43,442 nucleotides of DNA from Bacteroidales bacterium (GTDB lineage Bacteria > Bacteroidota > Bacteroidia > Bacteroidales > UBA932): positions 1 to 43,442 of the forward strand of contig JAFZVQ010000050.1 of the NCBI GenBank assembly GCA_017617715.1. The letters are read 5' to 3'. Within the stretch, counting starts at the first letter, position 1; the number at the start of each line of letters is the position of its first letter. The position numbers and the translations under genes were made by a program. Below, one piece after another: positions 23,818 to 31,658 of this stretch. The notes beneath the pieces were generated by a model, which did no database searches, was not told the DNA's origin, and saw only the letters and a list, made by a program, of their open reading frames with translations.

Positions 23818-24912
23818 TCAGATTTTCAGGCTCTTGTAGGCGCCTACCATCTTCAGCCTGTCGCACACGGTCTCGAGCTGGCGCAGGAGGTCCTGTCCGT
23901 TTTCGGTCCCGACGCTACCTTCCAGTTCTGCGAAGAAATAGTGGTTCCAGAGGGGACCGGCCACAGGACGGCTGTGAAGGCTGCTCATGTTGAAGCCATG
24001 GGAACCTATGATATTCAGTATCTTGGCAAGCGCGCCGGCTTCGTTGCGCACAGTGAACACCAGTATGAAGTGCTCGCCTTCGGTCTCGGGCTGCGTGCTC
24101 CTGTTGCGGGCGCGGGAAAATACCGCGAAACGGGTGGTGTTGGCCACCGCAGAGTTGATGTTGGGCTCCAGCACCTCAAGGCCGTACATGGCGGCCGTCT
24201 GGCGGGAAGCTATCGCGCCGATGGTCTTGTCGCCCGCCTCAGCCACCTGCTTTGCCGCTGCGGCAGTGTTGGAGAACTCCCTGGCTTCAAGGCCACGGTC
24301 CGTAATGAAACGGGCGCACTGGGCAAGCGCCTGGGGGTGGCTCAGGACCGTGCGTATGTCTTCGGGGCGGGCGCCCGGGATGCCCAGAAGGTTCTGGGAC
24401 ACGTCCAGCTCAAGCATCAGGTTGATGTAAAGGCTGCCGTGGAAGGTAAGGTCCATCACGCCTCCCACGTCGCCTGCGAAACTGTTCTCTATCGGCAGCA
24501 CGGCGGTGTCGGCGTCACCCTTCTCGCATGCCTTGTAGGCACTTTCGAAATCGGGATAAGGCAGGATGTCGGCTTCCGGGAACACGCTTTCGGCGGCAAT
24601 GTGCGCAAAAGCACCCGGCACGCCGCAGTAGGCTATCTTCATCCCGTTCATCAGGCGCCCCTGGTAGGCTTTCGATATCTTCATCATGTCCCTGAGGAAC
24701 AGGACGTAGTATTCCTGGATGGCGGGGTCGGAGATGTTGTCCGTGTTGTTTGCTATCACCCGCGCCTCCTGGGCGGCGTCAAGTATGGGGAGACCGTTGC
24801 CTTTCTTGTAGTCCAGCACTTTGCCGGCCAGCCTCATCCTCTTCTCGAAGAGGACGGCCATTTCCTTGTCTACTGCCGCGATACCCCGGCGGGCTTCTTC
24901 CAATTCATTCAT
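23818..24912 (-). CDS. pheA: Bifunctional chorismate mutase / prephenate dehydratase with ACT domain
   Basis: A 364-residue enzyme for phenylalanine synthesis. An AroQ-type chorismate mutase helix bundle occupies residues 1-88 (EEARRGIAAVDKEMAVLFEKRM...). Prephenate dehydratase follows from about 93 (KIAYCGVPGAFAH, LPIENSFAGDVGGV, NTTRFAVF with the TRF motif near 262), and an ACT regulatory domain ends the protein (ILVFTVRNEAGALAKILNII, then SLHSRPV where ESRP is usual). Feedback inhibition by phenylalanine is expected. First gene of the aromatic operon; a terminator-like hairpin ends 11 bases before its ATG and no promoter is visible between the two. Confidence 0.94.
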   Translation of the reverse strand: MNELEEARRGIAAVDKEMAVLFEKRMRLAGKVLDYKKGNGLPILDAAQEARVIANNTDNISDPAIQEYYVLFLRDMMKISKAYQGRLMNGMKIAYCGVPGAFAHIAAESVFPEADILPYPDFESAYKACEKGDADTAVLPIENSFAGDVGGVMDLTFHGSLYINLMLELDVSQNLLGIPGARPEDIRTVLSHPQALAQCARFITDRGLEAREFSNTAAAAKQVAEAGDKTIGAIASRQTAAMYGLEVLEPNINSAVANTTRFAVFSRARNRSTQPETEGEHFILVFTVRNEAGALAKILNIIGSHGFNMSSLHSRPVAGPLWNHYFFAELEGSVGTENGQDLLRQLETVCDRLKMVGAYKSLKI

Positions 24913-24922
24913 ATCCTACAGT

Positions 24923-24952
24923 AAAAAACGCGGAAGCTTTCGGGCCCCGCGT
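24923..24952 (-). terminator. Hairpin terminator between rubredoxin and pheA
   Basis: On the minus strand ACGCGG (24952-24947) pairs with CCGCGT (24933-24928), followed by a run of six T. It is 21 bases after the rubredoxin stop and ends 11 bases before the pheA ATG. It may end the rubredoxin transcript, or act as an attenuator within the pheA leader. Confidence 0.75.
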
Positions 24953-24973
24953 CCTTGATGGTTGCGCGCAGGC

Positions 24974-25108
24974 CTACTGTTCAGGCTCGAACATATCCTT
25001 ACCAACTCCGCAGAGGGGGCAGAGCCAGTCTTCGGGAAGTTTGTCGAAAGGGACTCCTTCGGCGGCCTCGTCATAGACATATCCGCAAACTGTGCAAACG
25101 TATTTCAT
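24974..25108 (-). CDS. Rubredoxin, minimal form
   Basis: A 44-residue electron-carrier protein with one Fe(Cys)4 centre. The two ligand pairs are CTVCGY (residues 5-10) and CPLCGVG (30-36), and the fold-stabilising Trp28 and Tyr10 are present. It lacks the usual loop of about 8-10 residues between Tyr12 and the LPEDW segment ([16 protein letters not shown]), as in the short rubredoxins known from some Desulfovibrio. It likely passes electrons to oxygen- and peroxide-detoxifying enzymes such as the rubrerythrin at 31050. It has a complete promoter of its own at 25131-25161. Confidence 0.93.
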   Translation of the reverse strand: MKYVCTVCGYVYDEAAEGVPFDKLPEDWLCPLCGVGKDMFEPEQ

Positions 25109-25130
25109 ATCAATAGTGTTTATATCCTTG

Positions 25131-25161
25131 CAAATATAATCAATCTCGGCCACAATTCAAA
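25131..25161 (-). promoter_or_regulatory. Promoter of rubredoxin
   Basis: On the minus strand TTTG (25158-25161) precedes TATATTTG (25131-25138) with a 19-base spacer, a perfect match to the Bacteroidetes consensus. The ATG at 25108 is 22 bases downstream. Bases 25162-25357 hold no gene. Confidence 0.75.
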
Positions 25162-25268
25162 CGGCCGGGCGGCCCGGCTCCGCCAAAATGTCGCAAATAC
25201 TGACAAAATGTCTTGATTTTCAGGTAGTTACAGCCATTTTTAGGACAAAAAGTACAAAAATGTCATGT

Positions 25269-25317
25269 GGTCCCGGTTTTGATATAAGTTTAATCGTTCC
25301 GCGACTTGCGCGGGACC
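25269..25317. repeat. Inverted repeats upstream of hsp20
   Basis: GGTCCCG (25269-25275) is the reverse complement of CGGGACC (25311-25317), and a nested CCGCG/CGCGG pair (25299-25303 / 25309-25313) overlaps the right arm. The pair could be an operator or alternative RNA folds in the hsp20 leader. It is not the CIRCE sequence. Confidence 0.5.
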
Positions 25318-25357
25318 TTGAAACAACAATGACTTTTAAAATATAGGAGGTTTTATT

Positions 25358-25798
25358 ATGTATCCAGTAGTCAGAAGGAACCAGACTTGGCTTCCAAGCA
25401 TCTTCAGCGATCTGTTCGATGATGATTTCAACGTAATGCCGGCAAGGCAGTTCGCTTCCCCGGCCGTGAACATCAAGGAATCCGAAAAGGAATTCAAGAT
25501 TGAGATTGCAGCTCCCGGAATGACCAAAGAGGACTTCAGTGTCCGTATCGACAACGACGACGAGCTCGTGATCGCCCTCGAGAAGAAGAACAAGAAAGAA
25601 GAGAAAGACGATAAAGGCACCAACTACCTTCGCCGCGAATTCTCCTACACTTCCTACCACCAGAGCTACACGCTTCCCGAGAACATCGACCTCGACAACA
25701 TCGTAGCCGAAATGGTGAACGGAGTGCTCAACATCACCCTTCCCAAGAAGGTCGAAGAGAAGAAAGTCCCCGCTTCCCGCCACATCGAAGTCAAGTAA
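25358..25798 (+). CDS. Small heat-shock protein, Hsp20/alpha-crystallin family
   Basis: A 146-residue ATP-independent holdase chaperone. The alpha-crystallin domain runs from about 35 to 135 (SPAVNIKESEKEFKIEIAAPGMTKEDFSVRIDNDDELVIALEKK ... ENIDLDNIVAEMVNGVLNITLPK), with the conserved G-L-L-like GVLNITLPK near the end. The N-terminal arm is short (YPVVRRNQTWLPSIFSDLF). An unusually clear ribosome binding site, AGGAGG, precedes the ATG, which is rare in this window. It is monocistronic, closed by the terminator at 25820. Confidence 0.94.
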   Translation: MYPVVRRNQTWLPSIFSDLFDDDFNVMPARQFASPAVNIKESEKEFKIEIAAPGMTKEDFSVRIDNDDELVIALEKKNKKEEKDDKGTNYLRREFSYTSYHQSYTLPENIDLDNIVAEMVNGVLNITLPKKVEEKKVPASRHIEVK

Positions 25799-25819
25799 GT
25801 CACTAGATGACTGATTCTT

Positions 25820-25850
25820 AGCCGGCAGTATTTCCTGCCGGCTTTTTTTT
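25820..25850 (+). terminator. Intrinsic terminator after hsp20
   Basis: AGCCGGCAG (25820-25828) pairs perfectly with CTGCCGGCT (25835-25843) around a six-base loop, followed by eight T. It separates hsp20 from the operon starting at 25891. Confidence 0.92.
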
Positions 25851-25890
25851 GGCAAAATAATTGCTTAACTTGTCGGCTAAACGATAGCTT

Positions 25891-27630
25891 ATGAAGCGTG
25901 TACTACCTGCCCTGCTGATTGTTTCCGCAGTTCTGTGCGGATGCAACAAAGACATAATATCCTATACGGAAGACCCCGTGGACACGTCCGCCTCGGCCAA
26001 CAAGGATCCCGATGAGGCCCTGGGCGAGAAGGATTCGATAGACGACGTCGCATTCGACCGCACCATCACTGTCACCTGGACCGAATCCGGAGCCAGCGTG
26101 GAAGGCGACGACACCGGCATAGTCAAAGTCAGCGGCACCTTCGTAACCACCGACAACAGCAACAGCCAGGACATAATACGTTACCGCCTTGGCGGAACTT
26201 GCTCCAACGGCTGCTTCAAGCTCTACAGCGCCCGCAAGCAAGCCATTGTGATGCAAGGGCTTAACCTCACCAACAAAAGCGGCGCCGCCATCAACAACCA
26301 GAGCCGCAAGCGCACCTTTGTGGTGCTCGAAGGTGAGAACAGGCTCGCCGACGGCCCCACCTACTCCGGCACGCCAAGCACCGAGGACGAGAAAGCCGCG
26401 TTCTTCAGCGAAGGCCAGCTGGTATTCAGCGGCAGCGGCTCCCTCACCGTCACGGCCACAGGCAAGGCAGGCATCACTTCCGACGACTACCTCCGTTTCA
26501 TGGGCCCCCAGAGCGTGAGCGCCACTTCCACCGCCGGACACGCATTCCGCGGCAAGGACGCGATCATGATCGATGACGGCATCATCAAGGCAAGCGCCTC
26601 AGCCGACGGCAAGAAAGGCCTCACATCGGACGGCGCCGTGACCATCAACGGCGGCACCATCGACATCAAGGTGAGCGGCGGCACGCTCACGGAACAAGTG
26701 ACCACGAACGGCTCCACCACCACGGAATACACCGGTTCCGCCGGCATAAAGGCAGATTCCACCTTCGTGATGACCGGCGGCGTGCTCACCGTGACCAACT
26801 CCGGCCAGGGCGGCAAGGGCATCACCGGCGACCAGAAGGCCTTTTTCGAAGGCGGCACCGTGAAAGTCACCGTCACCGGCAGTAATCTGAGCAGCACAAA
26901 AGCTCCGGGAGGCGGTCCGGGCTGGCCTGGCGGAGGTCCAGGCGGCCCCGGCGGCAGCTCCAACAACCTCAAGTCTGCCAAAGGCATCAAGTTCGACGGA
27001 GACGTGGTCGTGAGCGGCGGAACCATCGAAGTCTCCGCAAGCAGCCACGAGGCCTTCGAGACAAAGGGCACGCTCAAGGTGACCGGCGGCACGCTCTATG
27101 GCTACTCCACCGCAGACGACGCCATCAATTCAGCCGGCGACATGACCCTATCCGGCGGCTTCGTGTCCGGCTGGTCCCCCGGCAACGACGGCATCGATGC
27201 CAACGGCAACCTCTACGTGGACGGCGCCTGCGTGTATGCAGTATCCACGAAGGGCTCCCCCGAAGTGGCCTTTGACGCCAACACCGAAGGCGGCTATAAA
27301 CTCTATGTCAAAAGCGGCACGCTCATAGCGGTGGGCGGCCTCGAATCCGGCTGCGTCATCACCGGCAGCGCCTACAGCGCCAGCAACTGGTCCAGAAACG
27401 CCTGGCACACTCTCTACGACAACAGTTCCAATGCAATAATCTCCTTCATGACACCTGCTTCCGGCAGTTCCCTCGTGGTTTACTCCGGCGGCAAGAGCGT
27501 GACCCTCAAATCAGGCACCGCAGTCGAAAACGGCACAACCATCTGGGGCGGCAACGGCGCCACCGGAGGCAACGTGAGCGGCGGTTCCTCCGTCAATCTG
27601 TCAAGTTACTCTTCAAGCTCCCGCAGATAA
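25891..27630 (+). CDS. Cthe_2159-type carbohydrate-binding beta-helix lipoprotein
   Basis: A 579-residue secreted lipoprotein: signal peptide with lipobox AVLCGC at about residue 18, an acidic linker, then many beta-helix turns of the kind seen in the Cthe_2159 family (PF14262, carbohydrate-binding domain), with repeats such as DGAVTINGGTIDIKVSGGTL, DSTFVMTGGVLTVTNSG and DGDVVVSGGTIEVSASS. DDAINSAGDM and NDGIDANGN style loops are typical of the family, which is reported to bind calcium and polygalacturonate. A Gly/Pro-rich insert (GGGPGWPGGGPGGPGG, about 346-361) splits the helix, and the C-terminus is Gly/Ser-rich. First gene of a tight operon with the VTC and DUF4956 genes; its stop overlaps the next ATG (TAATG). 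Confidence 0.88.
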   Translation: MKRVLPALLIVSAVLCGCNKDIISYTEDPVDTSASANKDPDEALGEKDSIDDVAFDRTITVTWTESGASVEGDDTGIVKVSGTFVTTDNSNSQDIIRYRLGGTCSNGCFKLYSARKQAIVMQGLNLTNKSGAAINNQSRKRTFVVLEGENRLADGPTYSGTPSTEDEKAAFFSEGQLVFSGSGSLTVTATGKAGITSDDYLRFMGPQSVSATSTAGHAFRGKDAIMIDDGIIKASASADGKKGLTSDGAVTINGGTIDIKVSGGTLTEQVTTNGSTTTEYTGSAGIKADSTFVMTGGVLTVTNSGQGGKGITGDQKAFFEGGTVKVTVTGSNLSSTKAPGGGPGWPGGGPGGPGGSSNNLKSAKGIKFDGDVVVSGGTIEVSASSHEAFETKGTLKVTGGTLYGYSTADDAINSAGDMTLSGGFVSGWSPGNDGIDANGNLYVDGACVYAVSTKGSPEVAFDANTEGGYKLYVKSGTLIAVGGLESGCVITGSAYSASNWSRNAWHTLYDNSSNAIISFMTPASGSSLVVYSGGKSVTLKSGTAVENGTTIWGGNGATGGNVSGGSSVNLSSYSSSSRR

Positions 27631-28040
27631 TGAAAAAGATACTTGCCGTAGCGGCCGCTTTGCTGCTGATACTTCCGGCTCTCAATGCACAGGAAGTCCA
27701 AAAGATCGACAAGAAAAACCTTGTCATCAAGGAATGGAACACCGACGCCAGGACCAACGCCCGCGTGCTTGACCACGTGACCACCTACAACGCCGACGGC
27801 AAGAAGGTGGAAGAGATTGAATACGGCGGCAACAACCGCCAGAAATGGCGCAAGCGCTTCGAATACGGCGCCGACGGCAAGGTGAGCCGCGAGCTGGTCT
27901 ACGACGAATACAACAAGCTCTACGGCGTCAAGAAATTCACCTACAACGAATTCGGGCGCAAGCAGACCCAATACAACTACGACGGCAAGGGTAAACTCCA
28001 GACCATCAAGGTGTTCGAATACATTAGCGAAGATGCTTGA
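27630..28040 (+). CDS. Small secreted protein with YD/MORN-like repeats
   Basis: A 136-residue protein with a signal peptide (MKKILAVAAALLLILPALNAQ). The mature part is built from short beta-hairpin repeats with a Tyr-x-x-x-Gly-Lys pattern (TTYNADGKKVEEIEY, FEYGADGKVSRELVY, FTYNEFGRKQTQYNY, GKGKLQTIKVFEY), resembling Bacteroidetes secreted repeat proteins. The function is unknown. It overlaps both neighbours (1 base with the preceding gene, 8 with the VTC gene), so it is part of the same unit and may help assemble or anchor the system at the cell surface. Confidence 0.82.
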   Translation: MKKILAVAAALLLILPALNAQEVQKIDKKNLVIKEWNTDARTNARVLDHVTTYNADGKKVEEIEYGGNNRQKWRKRFEYGADGKVSRELVYDEYNKLYGVKKFTYNEFGRKQTQYNYDGKGKLQTIKVFEYISEDA

Positions 28041-28806
28041 TTCCGGGATCATAGAAGGCTTCTCTCCGGTGTCGCTCAGGGAAATGGATTCGGTCAAACT
28101 GATGAACCGCATCGACTCCAAGTTCCTGACCGACGAGAGCACCCTTGCCCGAATCCTTCTGGACGCCATGGCCAGGGGCTATATGGCCCTTGAGACCGAA
28201 GGCGGCAAGATAGCCTCCTACGACACCCTCTACTTCGACACACCCGGGCTCAAGATGTTCCTGGACCACCACAACCGCCGGCTTGTGCGCCAGAAGGTGC
28301 GCACCCGCGTGTACGTGGACTCCGGCCTTGCTTTCCTGGAAATAAAGCGGAAAAACAACCACGGCCGCACCCGGAAAAAGCGCATGGGCATACCCCGCGA
28401 AGAGTTTCATGACTTCAAGGCAGATGCCCGGGCCTGCGCTTTCCTTGCAGATAAATCAGATTACACGGCAGAGGGGCTGCTCCCATCCCTCGAAACCGTA
28501 TTCCGCCGCATCACGCTGGTCGATCCTGCCAAGACGGAAAGGATCACAATAGACAGCAGCCTGGCTTTCAGGAACTGCCGCACGGGGCGGGAAGCTTCGC
28601 TGGGCGGCGGCATCATAATAGAAGTCAAGCAGGACGGAAGGGCTGAAAGCACGATGCGGCGCATACTCCTGGAACACAGGGTGAAACCGGTGCGTGTGAG
28701 CAAATACTGCATAGGCGTCACCCTCACCGACCCTGCCGTAAAAGCCAACCGCTTCAAGCCAAAGGTCCGTATGATTGAAAAACAAATAAAACTCAAGCTG
28801 ATATGA
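28033..28806 (+). CDS. VTC-domain polyphosphate polymerase-like protein
   Basis: A 257-residue protein with a VTC domain (PF09359), the triphosphate-tunnel fold that in yeast Vtc4 makes polyphosphate from ATP. Tunnel residues can be seen: LMNRIDSKFL near 24-33, SYDTLYFDTPGLKMFLDHHN, RQKVRTRVYV, FLEIKRKNNHGRTRKKRMG (about 102-120), IIIEVKQDG near 197 and RVSKYCIG near 224. There is no signal peptide or membrane helix, so the catalytic domain is cytoplasmic, probably docked on the DUF4956 membrane protein encoded next. Activity as a polymerase is inferred from the fold. It overlaps DUF4956 by 4 bases (ATGA). Confidence 0.9.
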   Translation: MLDSGIIEGFSPVSLREMDSVKLMNRIDSKFLTDESTLARILLDAMARGYMALETEGGKIASYDTLYFDTPGLKMFLDHHNRRLVRQKVRTRVYVDSGLAFLEIKRKNNHGRTRKKRMGIPREEFHDFKADARACAFLADKSDYTAEGLLPSLETVFRRITLVDPAKTERITIDSSLAFRNCRTGREASLGGGIIIEVKQDGRAESTMRRILLEHRVKPVRVSKYCIGVTLTDPAVKANRFKPKVRMIEKQIKLKLI

Positions 28807-29564
28807 TTCTCCCCGTATTACAAGGCGGCTTCGATCTGGGCGACGAGAACGTGATCGACGTGCAGACCATCACCGACGCCATGATGACCACCGCCCAGAG
28901 CCTGACCGAACTCGGTATCAGGTTCCTGCTCAACCTGCTCGTGTGCTGGCTTCTGGTCCAGTTCTTCTACTACCCGAAGAGCCGCAGGCGCGACTACTAC
29001 TTCACCTTCATGGTGTTCTCGTCTGCCATGCTGCTGCTCCTGTTCATGATGGGCAACGCCGAAGTGGGCGTGGGACTGACACTGGGCCTCTTCGCCATCT
29101 TCGGGGTCATACGCTACCGCACCGAGACCGTGCCCATACGGGAGATGACTTATCTGTTCATCATTATCGCCGTGGCCGCGGTCAACGGACTCTCCCCGCT
29201 CTACAAGCTGGCAGGACTGACCTCCGACGCGCCGCACTATGAGCTCTCGACCGGGTCCCTTGCCGTCCTGGGCGTGTCCAACCTTCTGGTACTGGGCCTC
29301 GTGTGCGCCCTGGAATGCGGTTCACGCAAGCGCACCGCAACCCGCCTGGTGCTGTACGACCGCATAGAGCTAATCGTACCGGAGAGGCGCTCAGAGCTGA
29401 TTGAAGACCTCGAGAAACGCATAGGAGAAAAGGTCGAGGACGTGGAAATCGGCCATGTGGACTTCCTTCGCGACGCCGCCTTCATAAAGGTGCGGTACAC
29501 CCTCGCCAAAGGCGCGTCTTCCAGCATCGGAGAATTGACAAAAGCCAAAGACTTCGCGCAATGA
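28803..29564 (+). CDS. DUF4956 membrane protein
   Basis: A 253-residue protein with about four transmembrane helices (IRFLLNLLVCWLLVQFF, FTFMVFSSAMLLLLFMMG, VGLTLGLFAIFGVIRYRT, a further pair near 117-165) and a C-terminal cytosolic domain (from 185: RLVLYDRIELIVPERRSELIEDLEKRIGEKV). FAIFGVIRYRTETVPIREMTYLF is the family signature. DUF4956 genes regularly accompany VTC-domain genes; a role as the membrane or translocation partner of the polymerase is a reasonable inference but not shown. Overlaps both neighbours by 4 bases. Confidence 0.9.
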   Translation: MILPVLQGGFDLGDENVIDVQTITDAMMTTAQSLTELGIRFLLNLLVCWLLVQFFYYPKSRRRDYYFTFMVFSSAMLLLLFMMGNAEVGVGLTLGLFAIFGVIRYRTETVPIREMTYLFIIIAVAAVNGLSPLYKLAGLTSDAPHYELSTGSLAVLGVSNLLVLGLVCALECGSRKRTATRLVLYDRIELIVPERRSELIEDLEKRIGEKVEDVEIGHVDFLRDAAFIKVRYTLAKGASSSIGELTKAKDFAQ

Positions 29565-30367
29565 GACTGATACCCAAGCTATTAGCCCTTGCTTCCCTGA
29601 TCACTGTGCCTGCGATTGCCGCATCGGGGCAGAGTTCCGTGAGCGCCCTGTCCAGCGACTTCCGCACCCGCACTTCGCTCGACCTGGACTGGAAACTGGC
29701 CAGGGGCCTGCATCTTGAAGCCGGCTACGAACTGCGTTCGGAAGACAACCTGGGCCGCCTCGACCGGCACCAGGCATCCGTGGGGCTGAGCTATAAAATC
29801 ACCGACTGGATGAAGGCCGGGGCCTCCTACACCTATATCTACCACCACCGCAGCTCCGGGCCCTGGACTCCGCGGCACAGGCTGAGCGCCGACGTGACTT
29901 TTGCATATAAAGCCGGAGACTGGCGTTTCTCCCTGAAAGAGCAGCTGCGCCTTACCCACAAGACCGAGACCCTCAACCCATGCCAGGAAGTCCGGAATCC
30001 GCTGACGCTCAAATCCAGGCTGAAAGTACAATACAAGGGATGGAAGCCCCTGGAGCCATACGCATTCATCGAAGCCCGCAACATATTCAACGACCCCAGC
30101 TTCTCGGCCACATGGAGCACTACCAGCCAGGCTTTTGCGGACTATCAGTTCGGAGGCTACAACGATATGTACTTCAACCGCTTTCGCGGAGCAGTGGGAC
30201 TGGAATGGAAAGTGTCGAAACATTCCGCATTCGACATCTATGCCATGCTGGACTATTGCTACGACAAAGATCTCGACGTGGACAGGACCGGAACTTACCT
30301 CAACAAACTGTCCTACAACCAGGCCTTCAACACCATTGCCGGAATCGGTTATAAGTTTTCCTTCTGA
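29561..30367 (+). CDS. DUF2490 outer-membrane beta-barrel protein
   Basis: A 268-residue protein with a signal peptide (MRLIPKLLALASLITVPAIAAS) and alternating amphipathic strands (SLDLDWKLARGLHLEAGYELRSED, ASVGLSYKITDWMKAGASYTYIY, RFRGAVGLEWKVSK) ending in an aromatic residue (IGYKFSF), as in outer-membrane barrels. The layout fits DUF2490. It is the last gene of the VTC operon and its ATG overlaps the DUF4956 stop. It gives the operon an outer-membrane component. Confidence 0.85.
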   Translation: MRLIPKLLALASLITVPAIAASGQSSVSALSSDFRTRTSLDLDWKLARGLHLEAGYELRSEDNLGRLDRHQASVGLSYKITDWMKAGASYTYIYHHRSSGPWTPRHRLSADVTFAYKAGDWRFSLKEQLRLTHKTETLNPCQEVRNPLTLKSRLKVQYKGWKPLEPYAFIEARNIFNDPSFSATWSTTSQAFADYQFGGYNDMYFNRFRGAVGLEWKVSKHSAFDIYAMLDYCYDKDLDVDRTGTYLNKLSYNQAFNTIAGIGYKFSF

Positions 30368-30380
30368 GCGGGAAAAGTGC

Positions 30381-30388
30381 TATCTTTG
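30381..30388 (+). promoter_or_regulatory. -7 box abutting the tenA start
   Basis: TATCTTTG ends 6 bases before the ATG at 30395, so a transcript from it would be leaderless or nearly so. No perfect -33 TTTG is visible upstream. Confidence 0.55.
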
Positions 30389-30394
30389 CATATT

Positions 30395-31069
30395 ATGAGC
30401 AACACCACTTCATGGACCCGTGAGGCGTGGGTCGCCGCCGCAGATATTTACGACAGGATTCTTGAGCACCCTTTCATAAAAGAGCTTGCCGAAGGCACCC
30501 TCGCCACCGAAAAGTTCGACCGTTATCTTGCACAGGACGAAATCTACGTAGGAAACTACGGCCGCCAGATGTTCGAGCTGGCGGAACTAATGGACGATCC
30601 GGCCCAGCACGACATGTTCTATGAATTTGCCAAAGAGGGCATCGAAGGCGAAAAGGCCATGCACGCCCTGCTGATCGACCGGTTCGGAATAGACACGAAG
30701 GTACAGCCGTCGCCCGTCACCGCCGCCTACAACACCCACACCGAAGAAGCCATCCGCAGTGGCTCCAGGGAGCTTGGCCTGGCGGCCATGCTTCCATGCA
30801 TGTGGGTGTACAACGAGGTCGGGCTGCATATCCTGCGCTCAGCTAAGCTGGACGGCAACCCCTACCGCGAGTGGATACAGGAATACGGCAACGAAGCATT
30901 CACCCAAGGAGTCCGCGAAGTGCTGAAGCTGGCGGACTGCTATGCAGAAGCAGCTGACGCCCAGACGAGGAAACGGATGACCTCGGCATACGTCGAAGCC
31001 ACCCGTTTCGAATACCTTTTCTGGGACTACGGGTATTACGGAACCCGCTCTAGAAATTCTCTGCGGTAA
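30395..31069 (+). CDS. tenA: TenA-family thiamine salvage aminohydrolase
   Basis: A 224-residue helical protein of the TenA/thiaminase II family, which hydrolyses aminopyrimidine breakdown products of thiamine so that HMP can be reused. [26 protein letters not shown], the cysteine-bearing [15 protein letters not shown] near 133-147 (nucleophile) and the C-terminal [14 protein letters not shown] (glutamate) fit the TenA-C type. The start at 30395 (MSNTTSW) is preferred to 30377, which is upstream of the -7 box. It lies 1.4 kb from the thiE-thiM-thiD-thiL operon. Its 3' end overlaps rubrerythrin by 20 bases, tail to tail. Confidence 0.92.
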   Translation: MSNTTSWTREAWVAAADIYDRILEHPFIKELAEGTLATEKFDRYLAQDEIYVGNYGRQMFELAELMDDPAQHDMFYEFAKEGIEGEKAMHALLIDRFGIDTKVQPSPVTAAYNTHTEEAIRSGSRELGLAAMLPCMWVYNEVGLHILRSAKLDGNPYREWIQEYGNEAFTQGVREVLKLADCYAEAADAQTRKRMTSAYVEATRFEYLFWDYGYYGTRSRNSLR

Positions 31070-31589
31070 TCTCGAAGAAAGACTGGGGATGAGCGCACAC
31101 AGGGCAGACCTGAGGGGCTGCCTTGCCCACCACGATGTGGCCGCAGTTGCGGCATTCCCACACCTTCACCTCGCTCCTGGCGAACACTTCCTGGGCTTCG
31201 ATGTTCTTCAGGAGGGCGCGGTAACGCTCCTCATGGCGCTTCTCGATGGCGGCGACCATACGGAACTTGGCTGCAAGGGCCTTGAAGCCTTCTTCTTCCG
31301 CGGTCTTGGCGAAGCCCTCATACATGTCGGTCCATTCGAAATTCTCACCTGCAGCGGCTGCCGCAAGGTTCTCGGCGGTGGAGCCGATGCCTTCAAGCTC
31401 CTTGAACCAAAGCTTGGCGTGTTCTTTCTCGTTGTCTGCCGTCTTGAGGAAGATTTCAGCCATCTGCTCGAAGCCTTCCTTCTTGGCCACTGATGCGAAA
31501 TAGGTGTACTTGTTCCTTGCCTGGGATTCACCGGCGAATGCCGCTTCCAGATTCTTCTCGGTCTGGGTGCCTGAATACTTGTTTGCCAT
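31050..31589 (-). CDS. rbr: Rubrerythrin
   Basis: A 179-residue diiron peroxidase of anaerobes that reduces hydrogen peroxide. The four-helix domain carries the ligand motifs [14 protein letters not shown] near 15-28, [10 protein letters not shown] near 52-61 and [11 protein letters not shown] near 119-129. The C-terminal rubredoxin-like knuckle has CRNCGH and CPVCAHP (about 147-168). Electrons probably come from the rubredoxin at 24974 or a related carrier. It has its own leftward -7 box. Confidence 0.95.
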   Translation of the reverse strand: MANKYSGTQTEKNLEAAFAGESQARNKYTYFASVAKKEGFEQMAEIFLKTADNEKEHAKLWFKELEGIGSTAENLAAAAAGENFEWTDMYEGFAKTAEEEGFKALAAKFRMVAAIEKRHEERYRALLKNIEAQEVFARSEVKVWECRNCGHIVVGKAAPQVCPVCAHPQSFFEITAENF

Positions 31590-31627
31590 ATCTTATAAAA
31601 ATTTTTCCTGCACCGCGCAGGTATCTG

Positions 31628-31635
31628 CAAATGTA
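31628..31635 (-). promoter_or_regulatory. -7 box of rubrerythrin
   Basis: The minus strand reads TACATTTG, 38 bases before the ATG at 31589. It lies 11 bases from the rightward box of the divergent gene. Confidence 0.5.
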
Positions 31636-31646
31636 ACAATATTTAT

Positions 31647-31654
31647 TAATTTTG
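31647..31654 (+). promoter_or_regulatory. -7 box abutting the phosphodiester glycosidase start
   Basis: TAATTTTG ends 4 bases before the ATG at 31659, the tightest case in the window and a good candidate for a leaderless transcript. Confidence 0.6.
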
Positions 31655-31658
31655 CAGT

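Noticed and set aside
23359-24924. A 521-codon open frame on the plus strand across pheA and aroB
   Set aside because: It is antisense to two genes with clear catalytic motifs, its product is rich in His/Gly/Val as expected of a shadow frame in GC-rich DNA, and it matches no family I know.
24913-24973. A phenylalanine leader peptide before pheA
   Set aside because: No start codon followed by Phe codons exists between the rubredoxin stop and the hairpin.
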